The notes under the pieces: model-generated
Seen by the model: only the letters and a program-made list of their open reading frames with translations
Database searches by the model: none
Told to the model about the DNA's origin: nothing
Origin: Streptomyces ferrugineus
Lineage (GTDB): Bacteria > Actinomycetota > Actinomycetes > Streptomycetales > Streptomycetaceae
Direction of reading: 5' to 3'
Length of the DNA stretch: 64,000 nucleotides
Assembly: GCF_015160855.1 (NCBI RefSeq)
Contig: NZ_CP063373.1
Location: forward strand, 4,836,001 to 4,900,000
Shown: positions 16,957-25,417 of the stretch, piece after piece
Position numbering within the stretch: position 1 is the stretch's first letter
How the letters are laid out: every line of letters starts with the position of its first letter
Made by a program: the position numbers and the translations under genes

Positions 16957-17406
16957 TCAGCCAGTGTTCCCAGACGCGGCGACACCGCTGGCGCTTCCAG
17001 GGATCGCGCGCTCTTGGGCACGGATCCTTGCGAGTTCGTCGTAGAGCTGAGCCAAGGCTTCGGAGCGTTGGTCAGGAGGCAGGACGGCAACGCGGTCAAC
17101 TCGATCGACGAGGCTGGTGTAGCGGGCTCGCATGTTGAGGTGCCAGCGCCAACGGGACCCGAAGTCGAGGGCACGCAGCAGTGCGATGAGGAACGTGGCC
17201 ACGCCGGACGCCACGCGGGCCCAAGTGGAGAAGTTGGACGGAAGAATGGTGGCGGCGGTGGTCGCGGCCAGGGCGAGGCCCGTTCCCGCGTTGTGCCAGA
17301 CCGAGTCGATGCGTGCTGCGCGGGCATGCGGCCGTGCGGCCCCTTGCACGGTGGCGCGCAGATTGTCTGCGGCTTGAACGAGTCCGCCTTCGTCGGCAGC
17401 GGCCAT
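16957..17406 (-). CDS. SLATT-like two-helix membrane protein
   Basis: 149 residues. Two adjacent transmembrane helices (about 39-56 and 62-81) are followed by a conserved basic/aromatic stretch (FGSRWRWHLNMRARYTSLVD) and a helical cytosolic tail. This layout matches SLATT-domain proteins (SMODS- and SLOG-associated 2TM effectors). ATG 17406 has a ggggagg site 6 bases upstream. In some genomes SLATT proteins are pore-forming effectors beside nucleotide sensors; here no SMODS or SLOG gene is adjacent, so the protein appears solitary. Family call is moderately sure. Confidence 0.7.
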   Translation of the reverse strand: MAAADEGGLVQAADNLRATVQGAARPHARAARIDSVWHNAGTGLALAATTAATILPSNFSTWARVASGVATFLIALLRALDFGSRWRWHLNMRARYTSLVDRVDRVAVLPPDQRSEALAQLYDELARIRAQERAIPGSASGVAASGNTG

Positions 17407-18160
17407 GTGGCCCTCCCCGTGGACATCGATGGATGGTGTTGGCAGTGGTCTCCGACATACCCAGTTCTGGCCCTGTCAGCTACGGGTGAGGTCGGCGGCG
17501 TAAGTGGCGCGGTGCGCACGAGTTGTTGCGGTCATAGAAAATCTTGAACGGTTTCGGTACCCGGTACGGCCCGCTCGCCCGATGTATGGGGGTGAGGCGA
17601 GTTCGAGGAGCGGGGCGGTGCAGAGAGTGCAGCTGGCCCGCGAGCGCCGCCGGGAGCGTGATCAGGCACTCCTGGCCAAGATGGTGGCCGAGGTCGCCGA
17701 CGGACAGCGCGAGGTTCGTGTCCACCATGGTGGTGCAGGCGGTACCTGGTCGCTGACCGGCTGCGTCACGGATGCTCGGCGCCGCGGCGGCGCAGGTCTG
17801 GCGAACGGCGGGGCTCGGCGCCCTTGGGGAGGGTGCTGGGTGGGAGGCGGCCGAGCTCGTCCACCGGGCTGGCGCGGCCGACTTCCCTGATGGCCCGCCG
17901 GGCGACTCCGGCGCTCGCGCCTGCAACTGCGCACGCATGGCCGACTCAGTCTTCGCCGCGGTCGAGGCGACGGACTCCAGCGGCGAGATGATCGAACGTA
18001 TCGCCCCGGCTGGGCTGACCCGGAGCTGCTCGCGGCGCTCCCGGTGTCGATCCGGACGAACTCGCCGAGTGTTGCGGGGTCATGTGCACCAAGCGCGACG
18101 GTCGAGCCGCTCCGTCTCCGGGCCTGGGGCCTGAACCTGGGCCGGGGCCGCGTAGCGTCG
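17407..18160. other. Gene-poor stretch, no supported gene
   Basis: Neither strand gives a product I recognise. Forward pieces such as WADPELLAALPVSIRTNS near 18020-18070 and reverse pieces such as NLALSVGDLGHHLGQECLI near 17690-17740 look more protein-like than the rest, suggesting decayed genes, but no family could be assigned. Confidence 0.4.
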
Positions 18161-18892
18161 TCACTTCCCGGCAGTGTCGTCCTGCGAGAGCAGTGCGTGC
18201 ACGTGCCGTAGGACGTCGAGTTGAGCCTCGTTGTAGAACTCGCTCAATGCCTGCCCGAGAACCGACCGGGTGGTCGCTCCGTCCCGGCGGGAGGAGACTT
18301 CCAGGTCACGCAGGAACGGGTGGTCCTCCTGCTGTTTGCGGGCCTCGGGCGCGAGGCGTTGTGCGAGCTGTCGCCGCACGTCCTCGGGCGCGTCCGCAGG
18401 GAGGGCCTCGAACTGGGCGGCGACGTCGCTGCGAGGTCCTGAGAGCTGCTGCTGGATCGCGGACATCGCCGACGGGGTGAGAAAGCTGGAGTATGCCAGC
18501 AGGAGGGAGCGCTGCGCCTCAGGCAGGTCGTCGGTGAGTGGCTTCAAGCCCGTCGGCAGGTCGATCGAGGCCCGGTTGTCCAGGATCGCCGCCAGTTCCC
18601 GTCGTATCCGCTGCTGGCGTTCGATGCTCGCCGCGAGTTCTGCGTCCAGGGCGCGCAGGATCCGCTCCCCCCTCTCGTCGGAGGCCTCGAGCGAGGGGAC
18701 GTCCGACAGCGGCACACCGAGGTCGACCAGCCTGCGGATACGCAGCAGGCGGACCAGGTGCTTGATGCCGTACTGCTTGTAGCCGTTGGCCGCTCGTTCC
18801 GGCTCCTCCAGCAAGCCGATCTCGTGATAATGCCGCACGGTTTTCAGTGTCGTGCCGGCGAGTTCGGCCAGCTGGCTTGTACTCCACGCCAC
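18161..18892 (-). CDS. MerR-family transcriptional regulator
   Basis: 243 residues. N-terminal winged helix-turn-helix (AWSTSQLAELAGTTLKTVRH, YHEIGLL, then YKQYGIKHLVRLLRIRRLVD) is typical of MerR; it is followed by a dimerisation helix (about 85-115) and a longer C-terminal helical domain of about 120 residues with no metal-binding cysteines, so it probably senses an organic ligand. GTG 18892 was chosen over the ATG at 18985 because the latter lies inside the predicted promoter. It is divergent from the secreted peptidase gene, and both promoters carry the same MerR-type operator, so it probably controls both. Confidence 0.88.
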   Translation of the reverse strand: MAWSTSQLAELAGTTLKTVRHYHEIGLLEEPERAANGYKQYGIKHLVRLLRIRRLVDLGVPLSDVPSLEASDERGERILRALDAELAASIERQQRIRRELAAILDNRASIDLPTGLKPLTDDLPEAQRSLLLAYSSFLTPSAMSAIQQQLSGPRSDVAAQFEALPADAPEDVRRQLAQRLAPEARKQQEDHPFLRDLEVSSRRDGATTRSVLGQALSEFYNEAQLDVLRHVHALLSQDDTAGK

Positions 18893-18973
18893 CGACAGGC
18901 CCTTTCTGGGGTGCTGCGTTCCTGACCCGCCGTCGGCGTCCTGCCGGTCGGCGAGATCGTCGCGAGGCAGTCC

Positions 18974-19004
18974 ATTGAAGACCATGCCCTTGGGGCATGG
19001 TCAA
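18974..19004 (-). promoter_or_regulatory. MerR-type promoter/operator of the merR gene
   Basis: Read on the minus strand: TTGACC (19004-18999), a 19-base spacer holding the palindrome atgcccc aa gggcat, then TTCAAT (18979-18974). A 19-bp spacer with an inverted repeat between -35 and -10 is the hallmark of MerR-controlled promoters. Transcription would begin about 75 bases upstream of GTG 18892. Confidence 0.65.
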
Positions 19005-19043
19005 CCCTCGGCCGCGCCGGTCCTTCACGCCGGCGCAACGGTG

Positions 19044-19074
19044 TTGACCATGCCCCTGGGGCACGCAGTGCGAT
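19044..19074 (+). promoter_or_regulatory. MerR-type promoter/operator of the peptidase gene
   Basis: TTGACC (19044-19049), a 19-base spacer beginning atgcccctggggcac, then TGCGAT (19069-19074). It shares the ttgaccatgcccc motif with the merR promoter on the other strand and has the same 19-base spacing. The start site would fall near 19081, ahead of ATG 19118. Confidence 0.65.
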
Positions 19075-19117
19075 GGGTGGCGACCGCAGCCGCGAGACGG
19101 GGTTTGGGAGACTGGAC

Positions 19118-20635
19118 ATGAAACGACAACGCAGGATCGGCCGGCGCTCGGCCCTGGCCGTCGCCCTCGGCCTCAGCGGCTCGCTGGCCGCGACGCTGGC
19201 CGTCGCCGACGAGCTGGTGGCACCGCAGGTGCGGTGGGGCACCTGCCCCAGGGATGTCGTGGCCGAAGCGGCTCCGACCGAGCTGCAGTGCGCCACCGTG
19301 GCCGTGCCGGTGGACTACGCCAAGCCCGAGGGCACTCAGATCGACCTCATGATCTCCCGGCTGGCCAGCAAGAACCCGGACAAGCGGCGCGGAACACTCA
19401 TGCTCAATCCGGGCGGGCCCGGCGGATCCGGGCTGACGCAACCCGCACTGCTGGTGTCCCGGGGCCTGCCCGCCGGCGTCCTGGACAGCTACGACGTGAT
19501 CGGCATGGACACCCGTGGCATCGGGCGCTCCGCACCGGTCAGGTGCGGGTTCACGGAGGACGGCCCCTACACCTCCAACATTCCTCCCTACGCGGTCGAC
19601 GATGCGGCGGTCACCGCGCGGGCGAAGGTCGCCAAGCAGGCCGCCCAGCAGTGCGCGCGCCATGACCGCAACGGGCTGTTGCGCCACCTGACCACCGCGA
19701 ACACCGCCCGCGACCTGGACCGTATCCGGGCCGCGCTCGGTGAGGAGAAGACCAGCTACCTGGGCTACTCCTACGGCACGGCGCTGGGCGCCGCCTACGC
19801 GTCGATGTTCCCCGAGCGCTCCGACCGGATCGTGCTCGACAGCAACATCGGCGGTACCCACCTCGACCGCGAGGGCATGCGCCGCTACGCCCTCGGGATG
19901 GAGCAGTCGTTTCCCGACTTCGCGAGGTGGGCGGCCGCCCGGCACGACAGCTATGGCCTGGGCCGCACTCCAGCGGCGGTCCGCAGGACCTACTTCACCC
20001 TCGCCCAGCGACTCGACAAGGCTCCGGTGGCCGGCTTCGACGGCAACCTGTTGCGGCAGTACACCTTCGGCAATCTCTTCAAGAAGACGCAGTACCCCAA
20101 GCTGGCTCAGCAGTGGCAGGCACTGGCAGCCGGCCACGACGCGGTCCACGACGCGGTGGCCCGCCTGCCGTCGCAGAACGTCACCGCGGGCAAAGCGTCG
20201 TCCGCAATCGACAACCCGCTGGCGGTGTTTGCCGCGGTGACCTGCAACGACGTCGAGTGGCCCGAGAACGTCGACACCTACCGGCACGGAGTCGCCAAGG
20301 ACCGCGGGCGCTACCCGCTGTTCGGCGCCGCCGCCGCCAACATCACGCCCTGCGCCTTCTGGCCGCACACCCCGGCCGAGCCGCCGGTCGCGGTCAACGA
20401 CGACGGACCGCGAAACGTGCTGCTCGTGCAGAACCTGCGCGACCCGGTGACACCGCATCAGGGCGGGAAGATGCTGCGCGAGAAGTTCGAAGAACGATCC
20501 CGGCTGCTCAGCGTCGATGACACCGGGCACGGCGCCTACGTCCTCGGCGACAACCCCTGCGCGTTGAACACCACCACGCGCTACCTCGTCGACGGCACGA
20601 TGCCCGGAAAGGACACGCTCTGCCGCGCGGGCTGA
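19118..20635 (+). CDS. Secreted alpha/beta hydrolase, tripeptidyl aminopeptidase type
   Basis: 505 residues. The N-terminus (MKRQRRIGRRSALAVALGLS, hydrophobic to about residue 30) is an export signal with a twin arginine. The mature part has the oxyanion segment NPGGPGGSG at 97-105, nucleophile elbow GYSYG at 216-220 (Ser218), catalytic Asp in NLRDPVTPHQG and His in DTGHGAYV near the C-terminus, with the TAP C-terminal domain. This matches Streptomyces tripeptidyl aminopeptidases/SlpD-like proteases. The upstream ATG-less extension to 19073 overlaps the -10 box, so ATG 19118 is preferred. It is divergent from merR. Confidence 0.9.
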   Translation: MKRQRRIGRRSALAVALGLSGSLAATLAVADELVAPQVRWGTCPRDVVAEAAPTELQCATVAVPVDYAKPEGTQIDLMISRLASKNPDKRRGTLMLNPGGPGGSGLTQPALLVSRGLPAGVLDSYDVIGMDTRGIGRSAPVRCGFTEDGPYTSNIPPYAVDDAAVTARAKVAKQAAQQCARHDRNGLLRHLTTANTARDLDRIRAALGEEKTSYLGYSYGTALGAAYASMFPERSDRIVLDSNIGGTHLDREGMRRYALGMEQSFPDFARWAAARHDSYGLGRTPAAVRRTYFTLAQRLDKAPVAGFDGNLLRQYTFGNLFKKTQYPKLAQQWQALAAGHDAVHDAVARLPSQNVTAGKASSAIDNPLAVFAAVTCNDVEWPENVDTYRHGVAKDRGRYPLFGAAAANITPCAFWPHTPAEPPVAVNDDGPRNVLLVQNLRDPVTPHQGGKMLREKFEERSRLLSVDDTGHGAYVLGDNPCALNTTTRYLVDGTMPGKDTLCRAG

Positions 20636-21055
20636 TTCCCTGACCGGTTGGCGCGCGGACGGTCCACGGCTGTGTCCGCTCCGCCGCGTCCATCACCAGT
20701 GGGTCTGTGGAGACTCACGTGGGCCGAGGAAGGTCTGGGGGTCGGGCCGCTGGTGCGGTCGACCGGCAGCGGAACCTCATTGGCGGGCCGGTCCTTGGCC
20801 GCCATCGGGCCGTGCGGATTCTGGCCGGTCAAGCCGGTCAAGCCGGTCGAGCCGGTCGAGCCGGTCGAGCCGCCGGCCCGGACCGGCGGCCGGAGCCCGC
20901 CGCGCGGAACGAGCGCGACCCGGGTACGCCCCTGACCGGCACCGAGAAGCTGCGGCGGGCGCTCGCCGCCACGTCAGCGTTCCTCCCACCGGACAGTGCC
21001 CGTCACAGGGGCGCACCTGCGCGGCCAGGCCGAGCAAGCAAACAGGAGCAAAAGC
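20636..21055. other. Intergenic stretch with 9-bp repeats
   Basis: A forward frame from 20648 to 20935 is open and would encode a 95-residue protein with a PVKPVKPVEPVEPVEP stretch, but it has no ribosome-binding site or recognisable domain, so I do not call it a gene. The main feature is the repeat at 20824-20868. Confidence 0.4.
20824..20868. repeat. 9-bp tandem repeat, five copies of GCCGGTCRA
   Basis: Units gccggtcaa (two copies) then gccggtcga (three copies) run without gaps from 20824 to 20868. The unit resembles the 9-bp array at 3392-3427 in length and base content. Confidence 0.92.
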
Positions 21056-21709
21056 ATGATCAAAGAGTGGCGGCGGCGTCGGGCCGTGCAGCGTGTCAAG
21101 CCCGGGGACGGGCGACCGTTGAAGTGTTTCCGCTGGTGGCAATTGCCCTTCCGCGCGCTGTTCCATCTTCGGCTGACGAGCGACGGCGGCAGGCACACGG
21201 TCTACGCCGTCGACGTCAGGCACTGGCAGAACCACTCATCCGACAGCCTCAAGGCCCACCTGTACCGTGAGGGCAGGCTGCACGCCATGTCCACACTGCC
21301 CGCTGCCTTCCCCGTCCCGGGCGGCACCGTCGAGGTGAGGATGAGCGCCTTCGGGGTCAAGCGCTGCCACTACGTCACCGACAACGGCCCCCAGTACCAG
21401 CTCGTCCCGGACCCCCACTCCGCCGAGGGGCGCCGTGCGCGCCTCGAACGCGAGCGCCCCGCGCTGAGCCGCGCGATCGGTCTCCTCTCGCTGTGCGTGC
21501 TCGTCGCCGCCCTGGCCGTCCTCATCCCGCACGTCGCCGAACAGCTCACCAAGTCCGAGGGCATCGCCCAGCGCACCGGGACCTTCACCTCGCCCATCGA
21601 TCTGCCGAGGTGGGGCGACATCGCGCTCGGCTTCGCCGCGGTGGCAGCCAGCACCGAGCGGGCGTTGCGGCTGCGCTACAGCTGGCTGCTCGACGGGGGA
21701 GCGGGATGA
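21056..21709 (+). CDS. Membrane protein of unknown function
   Basis: 217 residues. A basic, Trp-containing N-terminal domain (MIKEWRRRRAVQRVKPGDGR, then RWWQLPFRALFHL and a strand-rich stretch to about residue 125) is followed by two transmembrane helices near 145-165 (LLSLCVLVAALAVLIPHV) and 190-210. ATG 21056 has aggag 8 bases upstream; the longer frame from 20996 lacks one. I do not recognise the family. It stands alone, with remnants downstream. Confidence 0.7.
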   Translation: MIKEWRRRRAVQRVKPGDGRPLKCFRWWQLPFRALFHLRLTSDGGRHTVYAVDVRHWQNHSSDSLKAHLYREGRLHAMSTLPAAFPVPGGTVEVRMSAFGVKRCHYVTDNGPQYQLVPDPHSAEGRRARLERERPALSRAIGLLSLCVLVAALAVLIPHVAEQLTKSEGIAQRTGTFTSPIDLPRWGDIALGFAAVAASTERALRLRYSWLLDGGAG

Positions 21710-22330
21710 ACACGCCCTCTTCCCCGGCCGTTGGGGGACTCGAGAATCGTTGGCCCGAGGCGCCAGCGGGACAACGGCAGCCGGGCCGCCCCGAACCCGG
21801 CCCTATGCCTGCGCACGGGCTGTTCCGCGTGGCGCAGCTGCCTGTTGCCAATGCCGTGGGCGGTGCTGATCGCTGTGGCCGCTCGGCGCGGTCGCTGTCG
21901 CGGTCGCGGTCGCTGTCGTGCTGGTGATGCCGGGCGGACTCGAAGCATTAGCAACCGGCGTGACGATTGCTGGATCCCGGTTCACTCTCGCCGCCAAGAT
22001 CGCGGTCCCGTGCTCAGGGTGACATCGGACCGTCCGGGCTCGCCCTGTGCGCCGGGCCTGCGCAACCGTCCCGTTGGGCGTATGTGAAGTACGACCATCC
22101 CCCTCGCTGGCCGGGTAGACCCAGAATGTGGCTGCTGGCCGGACAGTGGGCACCGGGGCGGCTGTCGCGGGCGCTGCGGTCCGGGCCTGCGGATACCTGC
22201 TCAGAAGGCGGGGTCGTGCCCGGGGGATGGCCCTGGATGGCGCAGGAGCTGTCCCTCCGAGGGAGATGGCCGAGGTGAGCGAGCCGGGCGACTCCGCGTG
22301 GAGTGTCCGCCGGGACGCGCGGGATCCTCA
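21710..22330. other. Gene-poor stretch
   Basis: No gene is supported. A forward frame near 21870-21950 gives a hydrophobic run (Ala/Val-rich, with a gcggtc microrepeat at 21890-21920) followed by MPGGLEALATGVTIAGSRFT and a stop, which may be the end of a decayed membrane protein. The rest is unassigned. Confidence 0.35.
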
Positions 22331-22540
22331 ATGACGGCCCCGTCCGAGGAGGAGTTCGATGCCCTCGTTCCGCCAGTGGTACCGGCCTCTCCTGGCCCAG
22401 TCGATCCTCGTCTCCGGAGGGCGCCGCACCCTGGGCGTCGACACGGTGCAGGAAGCGTTCCTGCAGTACTGGGAGCGTTGGAACGCCCCGCACCTGGAAC
22501 CAGTGAGGGCCTGGCCCGCGTGGCTGCGCGTTGAGTTACG
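22331..22540 (+). pseudogene. ECF sigma factor N-terminal remnant
   Basis: ATG 22331 begins MTAPSEEEFDALV; after a frame change near 22370 the sequence continues RQWYRPLLAQSILVSGGRRT then VDTVQEAFLQYWERWN and VRAWPAWLRV. This is sigma region 2 of an ECF-type factor, including the 'TVQEAFLQYWERW' helix. Region 4 is missing and the reading frame is broken, so the gene is dead. Confidence 0.65.
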
Positions 22541-22785
22541 GCCGCCCCTCGGTCAGCCGGTTAACCCGCCTACCCTCTCGGCCGCCCGAAGGGCCAGGGT
22601 GCGGCATGGTCGTGAGTGGGAGCCAAACTCGCGGAACCCGCACTGTAAGCAGATCAGCCGTCTTCGGTCACGATCCCGCGGAGGGCCCGGAGCGGCCTGG
22701 TCCTCGGCATGCCGGCTCGCTCTGGCTTGTTCCTGGCCGTGCATGAGCCACGAACGTGAGGTGCTGTGCTCCCGGGACGGCCGGT

Positions 22786-23382
22786 TCAGTGGTCGGCGCT
22801 TTCGGGTTGACTGCCGGCCGAGGGTGCTGCGGCAGGCGGCTTGGGGGCGGTGTAGAAGACGGAGGTGCCTTGCTTGTTGCGCTGGGCCTCGCTCTTGGCC
22901 ACAAGGCCTTCGAGTGTGACGCGCACGACCTTCGTCTTGATGCCGCGTTCGGGGTGGGCTTGGTCGAGTGCTGTGGCGACTTCTGCGGCGGAGCGCGGTT
23001 CGCTCTGCTCGGTGAGGTGGCGGCGAATGAGCTCGACCAGGGTGGGCCGGGCCGTCTTCGTGGTGCCCGCGGCCTGGGCCGCGGTCTTCCTCGCGGTCGG
23101 CTTCCCGGGAGACCTGGTGCCGCCTTTCTGCCGGGGAGGGGGCACTGGGGCGCTCTCGGGCGTGACCGCGGGCTCGGCTGGTGCAGGAGCGATGCCGAGT
23201 GCCTGCTGCATGTTCACCAGCACGGTGTGGTCGTGCTGCAGGGCGGTCAACTGCTCTTGGAGGGAGGCGATTTCGGCGCCGATGCGTTCCTGCTCCTTGA
23301 TGTTGCGTTCGAGGTCGTCCGTCACCTGGGTGATGTACTGCGATGCCAGCTCGCTGGTGGGCGTGGTGGTGGTCTCGGGCAT
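22786..23382 (-). CDS. Coiled-coil and winged-helix protein, putative regulator
   Basis: 198 residues from ATG 23382, with gaggaaagg 6-14 bases upstream. Residues 10-65 form a coiled coil (ITQVTDDLERNIKEQERIGA, EIASLQEQLTALQHDHTVLV); a Pro/Lys-rich linker follows (about 70-115); the C-terminal 75 residues look like a winged helix (TLVELIRRHLTEQSEPRSAA, EVATALDQAHPERGIKTKVV, RVTLEGLVAKSEAQ). This suggests a DNA-binding protein that dimerises through its N-terminus. I know of similar uncharacterised Streptomyces proteins but no assigned function. Confidence 0.75.
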   Translation of the reverse strand: MPETTTTPTSELASQYITQVTDDLERNIKEQERIGAEIASLQEQLTALQHDHTVLVNMQQALGIAPAPAEPAVTPESAPVPPPRQKGGTRSPGKPTARKTAAQAAGTTKTARPTLVELIRRHLTEQSEPRSAAEVATALDQAHPERGIKTKVVRVTLEGLVAKSEAQRNKQGTSVFYTAPKPPAAAPSAGSQPESADH

Positions 23383-23433
23383 GGTGCTGACCTTTCCTCG
23401 GTGTGCGGCCTCAGCCTCCGCGTGTGCCGTGAG

Positions 23434-23499
23434 AGCGCCTCCGGGCTCGGGTTCCGCCCTTGAGGCCTGATGCCGACGGGCGTGTCCGGGCACCGCAAC
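23434..23499. repeat. Dispersed 65-bp repeat, copy 2
   Basis: Same-orientation partner of 16884-16948. Its core contains gcctc...gaggc and gggc...gccc arms that can pair as a hairpin around the loop tcgggttcc. It lies about 50 bases upstream of the start of the minus-strand coiled-coil protein gene. Confidence 0.8.
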
Positions 23500-24460
23500 T
23501 GCCGCACAGGACCTTGGGCAGAGATGGTACGGACAGGCGGGGCCGGTCGTTGCTCTCAAGTCGCTACCTTCTCCTCGGCGTCGGCTCAGGGCTGCGGTCT
23601 CTGGTGCTGTCGAGGCCATGGCGCGGGGCGGGTAGGTCCCTGCGGCTGAGGCGGCTGCCCAGGACACCTCGCCGGTATCCCGGTTGCGATGCCTACAAGG
23701 GTGCGCGTGGTCACCGGTCGTTCGAGAGGTTCTGCGGCCCTGCTGCGGACGGTGCCCGGCGCAGGCGGGCGAGGATGCCCATGTCGGGGGCCGGTTGGAA
23801 CGCTGTCAGTGCGCCACGAGGCGCTGTTGTTCGGACGGAGGTGGAAGATCACCGTCGCTTCGCCGTCGTAGCGGCGAGGTGAAGCTGGAGGCAGCCTCGA
23901 AGACCTTCTCGCCGACCGGGGTGAGGCTGTACCCGTGATGGGGTGCTCTCGCCGACGTCCAGGCCGAGGAAGACGCCCTTCATGCTTCATGTGGTGGCGG
24001 ACAGGGCGCTTGCGCCGTTTGCGCGCGGCATGCGCCAGGCCAGGCGGTAGTCGGACCTCTGACTTGTTGAATCGGACCGGGCCTACGCCCACCTTGATAC
24101 TGAGGCCTTCCACGCGGCCTATCTGCACGGCCTTTTAGCCCCCGGCATCCGTCGACTCGCCTGTTCTGCCCGGCTCGCCGCTGTTGGGGCCCTGGCCAGT
24201 GTCCTCGCTCTGGTCCTGTTCCTCGACCTCGGTACCCGTGGTTTGCCAGGCCCGGAGCGCGGAGGGTGGGTGGGCCCCGGAGGGAGGGCGCGCCGATGCG
24301 GCCGGGCCGTCAGGAGCCGTTTGCCGGCGTAAGGATCACACCAGGCTGGGGTGCGCGGGGTTTGGATCGGACAGGTGCACTGCACACCCCGACCACGTTG
24401 GGGAGGCGGGTCGGCGGCCGCCTTCCCGGCACGGACCTCGGCAATTATGGGGAAGGCTGC
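23500..24460. other. Gene-poor stretch with IS110 scrap
   Basis: Apart from the IS110 fragment at 23870-23983 no family-like sequence is seen. A forward frame near 24175-24240 gives a hydrophobic run (LASVLALVLFLDLGTRG) that could be the remains of a membrane protein. Confidence 0.4.
23870..23983 (-). pseudogene. IS110-family transposase, N-terminal scrap
   Basis: From ATG 23983 on the minus strand: MKGVFLGLDVGES, then after a one-base shift HGYSLTPVGEKVF. This matches the 'VFLGLDVGKxxHHxxxLTPxGxKVF' start of IS110-family (DEDD) transposases. The remainder is missing. Confidence 0.6.
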
Positions 24461-24538
24461 CACATGCGACGATCAATGAGTGAGCTGTGGGCGCCGCGCT
24501 CACTCCTGTACCAGGGCCGACCGGGAGGTACGCAGGAT

Positions 24539-25165
24539 ATGACAAGGCAACGCGACCGCTGGGCGGAGCTGACAGGCGGACAAGCCGGAGAGGAGTACGC
24601 CCGACGGTTCGCGCAACTCGCTGAATCAGGCCACGATGTCCACGGCGAGGCCGCCTTCTGTGCCGCACTGTTGAAACCCGCCGCCCGGATACTCGATGCC
24701 GGCTGTGGCACCGGGCGGATCGCGATCCGGCTCGCCGAACTGGGGCACGACTGCACCGGTGTGGATGTCGACCGCTCCATGCTCGCCATCGCCCGCCGCG
24801 ACGCCCCCGCACTGGCATGGCTCCACGGTGACCTGGCCCACCTGGACAGCCTTGCCCTGGAGCCCGGCTTCGACCTGGCGCTCGCTGCCGGAAACGTCAT
24901 CCCGCTACTGGCCCCCGGCACCGAACCGGCTGTTGTCCGGCAACTCGCCGCTGTGCTGCGCCCCGGCGGACTGCTGATCACCGGCATGGGACTGGACGCA
25001 GAACACCTGCCGCTGCCGGAACCGACAGTAACGCTGAAGGATTTCGACCGCTGGTGCACGCAGGCCGGACTGACCCTGCGGCAACGCTTCGCCACGTGGG
25101 GCGGCGACCCCTACCACCAGGGCGGCGGCTATGCCGTCAGTGTGCACTCTCGCCCCATCACCTGA
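24539..25165 (+). CDS. Class I SAM-dependent methyltransferase
   Basis: 208 residues. Motif I ILDAGCGTGRIAIRLAELGH at about 51-70, an acidic residue ending the second strand (CTGVDVDRSML), and the post-I aromatic/acid residues (LHGDLAHLD) are those of Rossmann-type methyltransferases. A C-terminal part (LTLRQRFATWGGDPYHQGGG) resembles small Streptomyces methyltransferases of unknown substrate. ATG 24539 has gggagg upstream; an in-frame ATG at 24464, also preceded by ggggaagg, would add 25 residues. The gene is alone. Confidence 0.87.
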   Translation: MTRQRDRWAELTGGQAGEEYARRFAQLAESGHDVHGEAAFCAALLKPAARILDAGCGTGRIAIRLAELGHDCTGVDVDRSMLAIARRDAPALAWLHGDLAHLDSLALEPGFDLALAAGNVIPLLAPGTEPAVVRQLAAVLRPGGLLITGMGLDAEHLPLPEPTVTLKDFDRWCTQAGLTLRQRFATWGGDPYHQGGGYAVSVHSRPIT

Positions 25166-25417
25166 ATCCGAGCCCCCGAGACTCTTCCGCCGCTGCTCCC
25201 CAGCCTCCGCCACCCAACCCACACGCGGTCGTCCATATCGAGAGGTTGACCTGGATCGGTCTCATCGGTCATGCCCTGAACAACGATCCGCGCGCCCTCA
25301 ATTGACCACCGATGTCCGGGTCGTGTACGCCGAAGCCGCGCCGGCCACACCGCCGAAGGCTTGTCCCGCAAATGATCTAGGGCGCATGCCAGGTGCTCGG
25401 TCGTCGACATCGAGCTG

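Noticed and set aside
20648..20935. Possible 95-residue protein with PVKPVEP repeats
   Set aside because: No ribosome-binding site, no recognisable domain, and the repeat is a simple 9-mer array; treated as intergenic.
22600..22690. tRNA-like look of a stretch near 22620
   Set aside because: No cloverleaf arms or conserved TTC-type loop could be laid out.
25166..25417. Minus-strand frame with RWSIEGARIVVQGMTDETDP as a possible gene
   Set aside because: Family-like in composition but bounded by unrelated sequence on both sides; too little to call.
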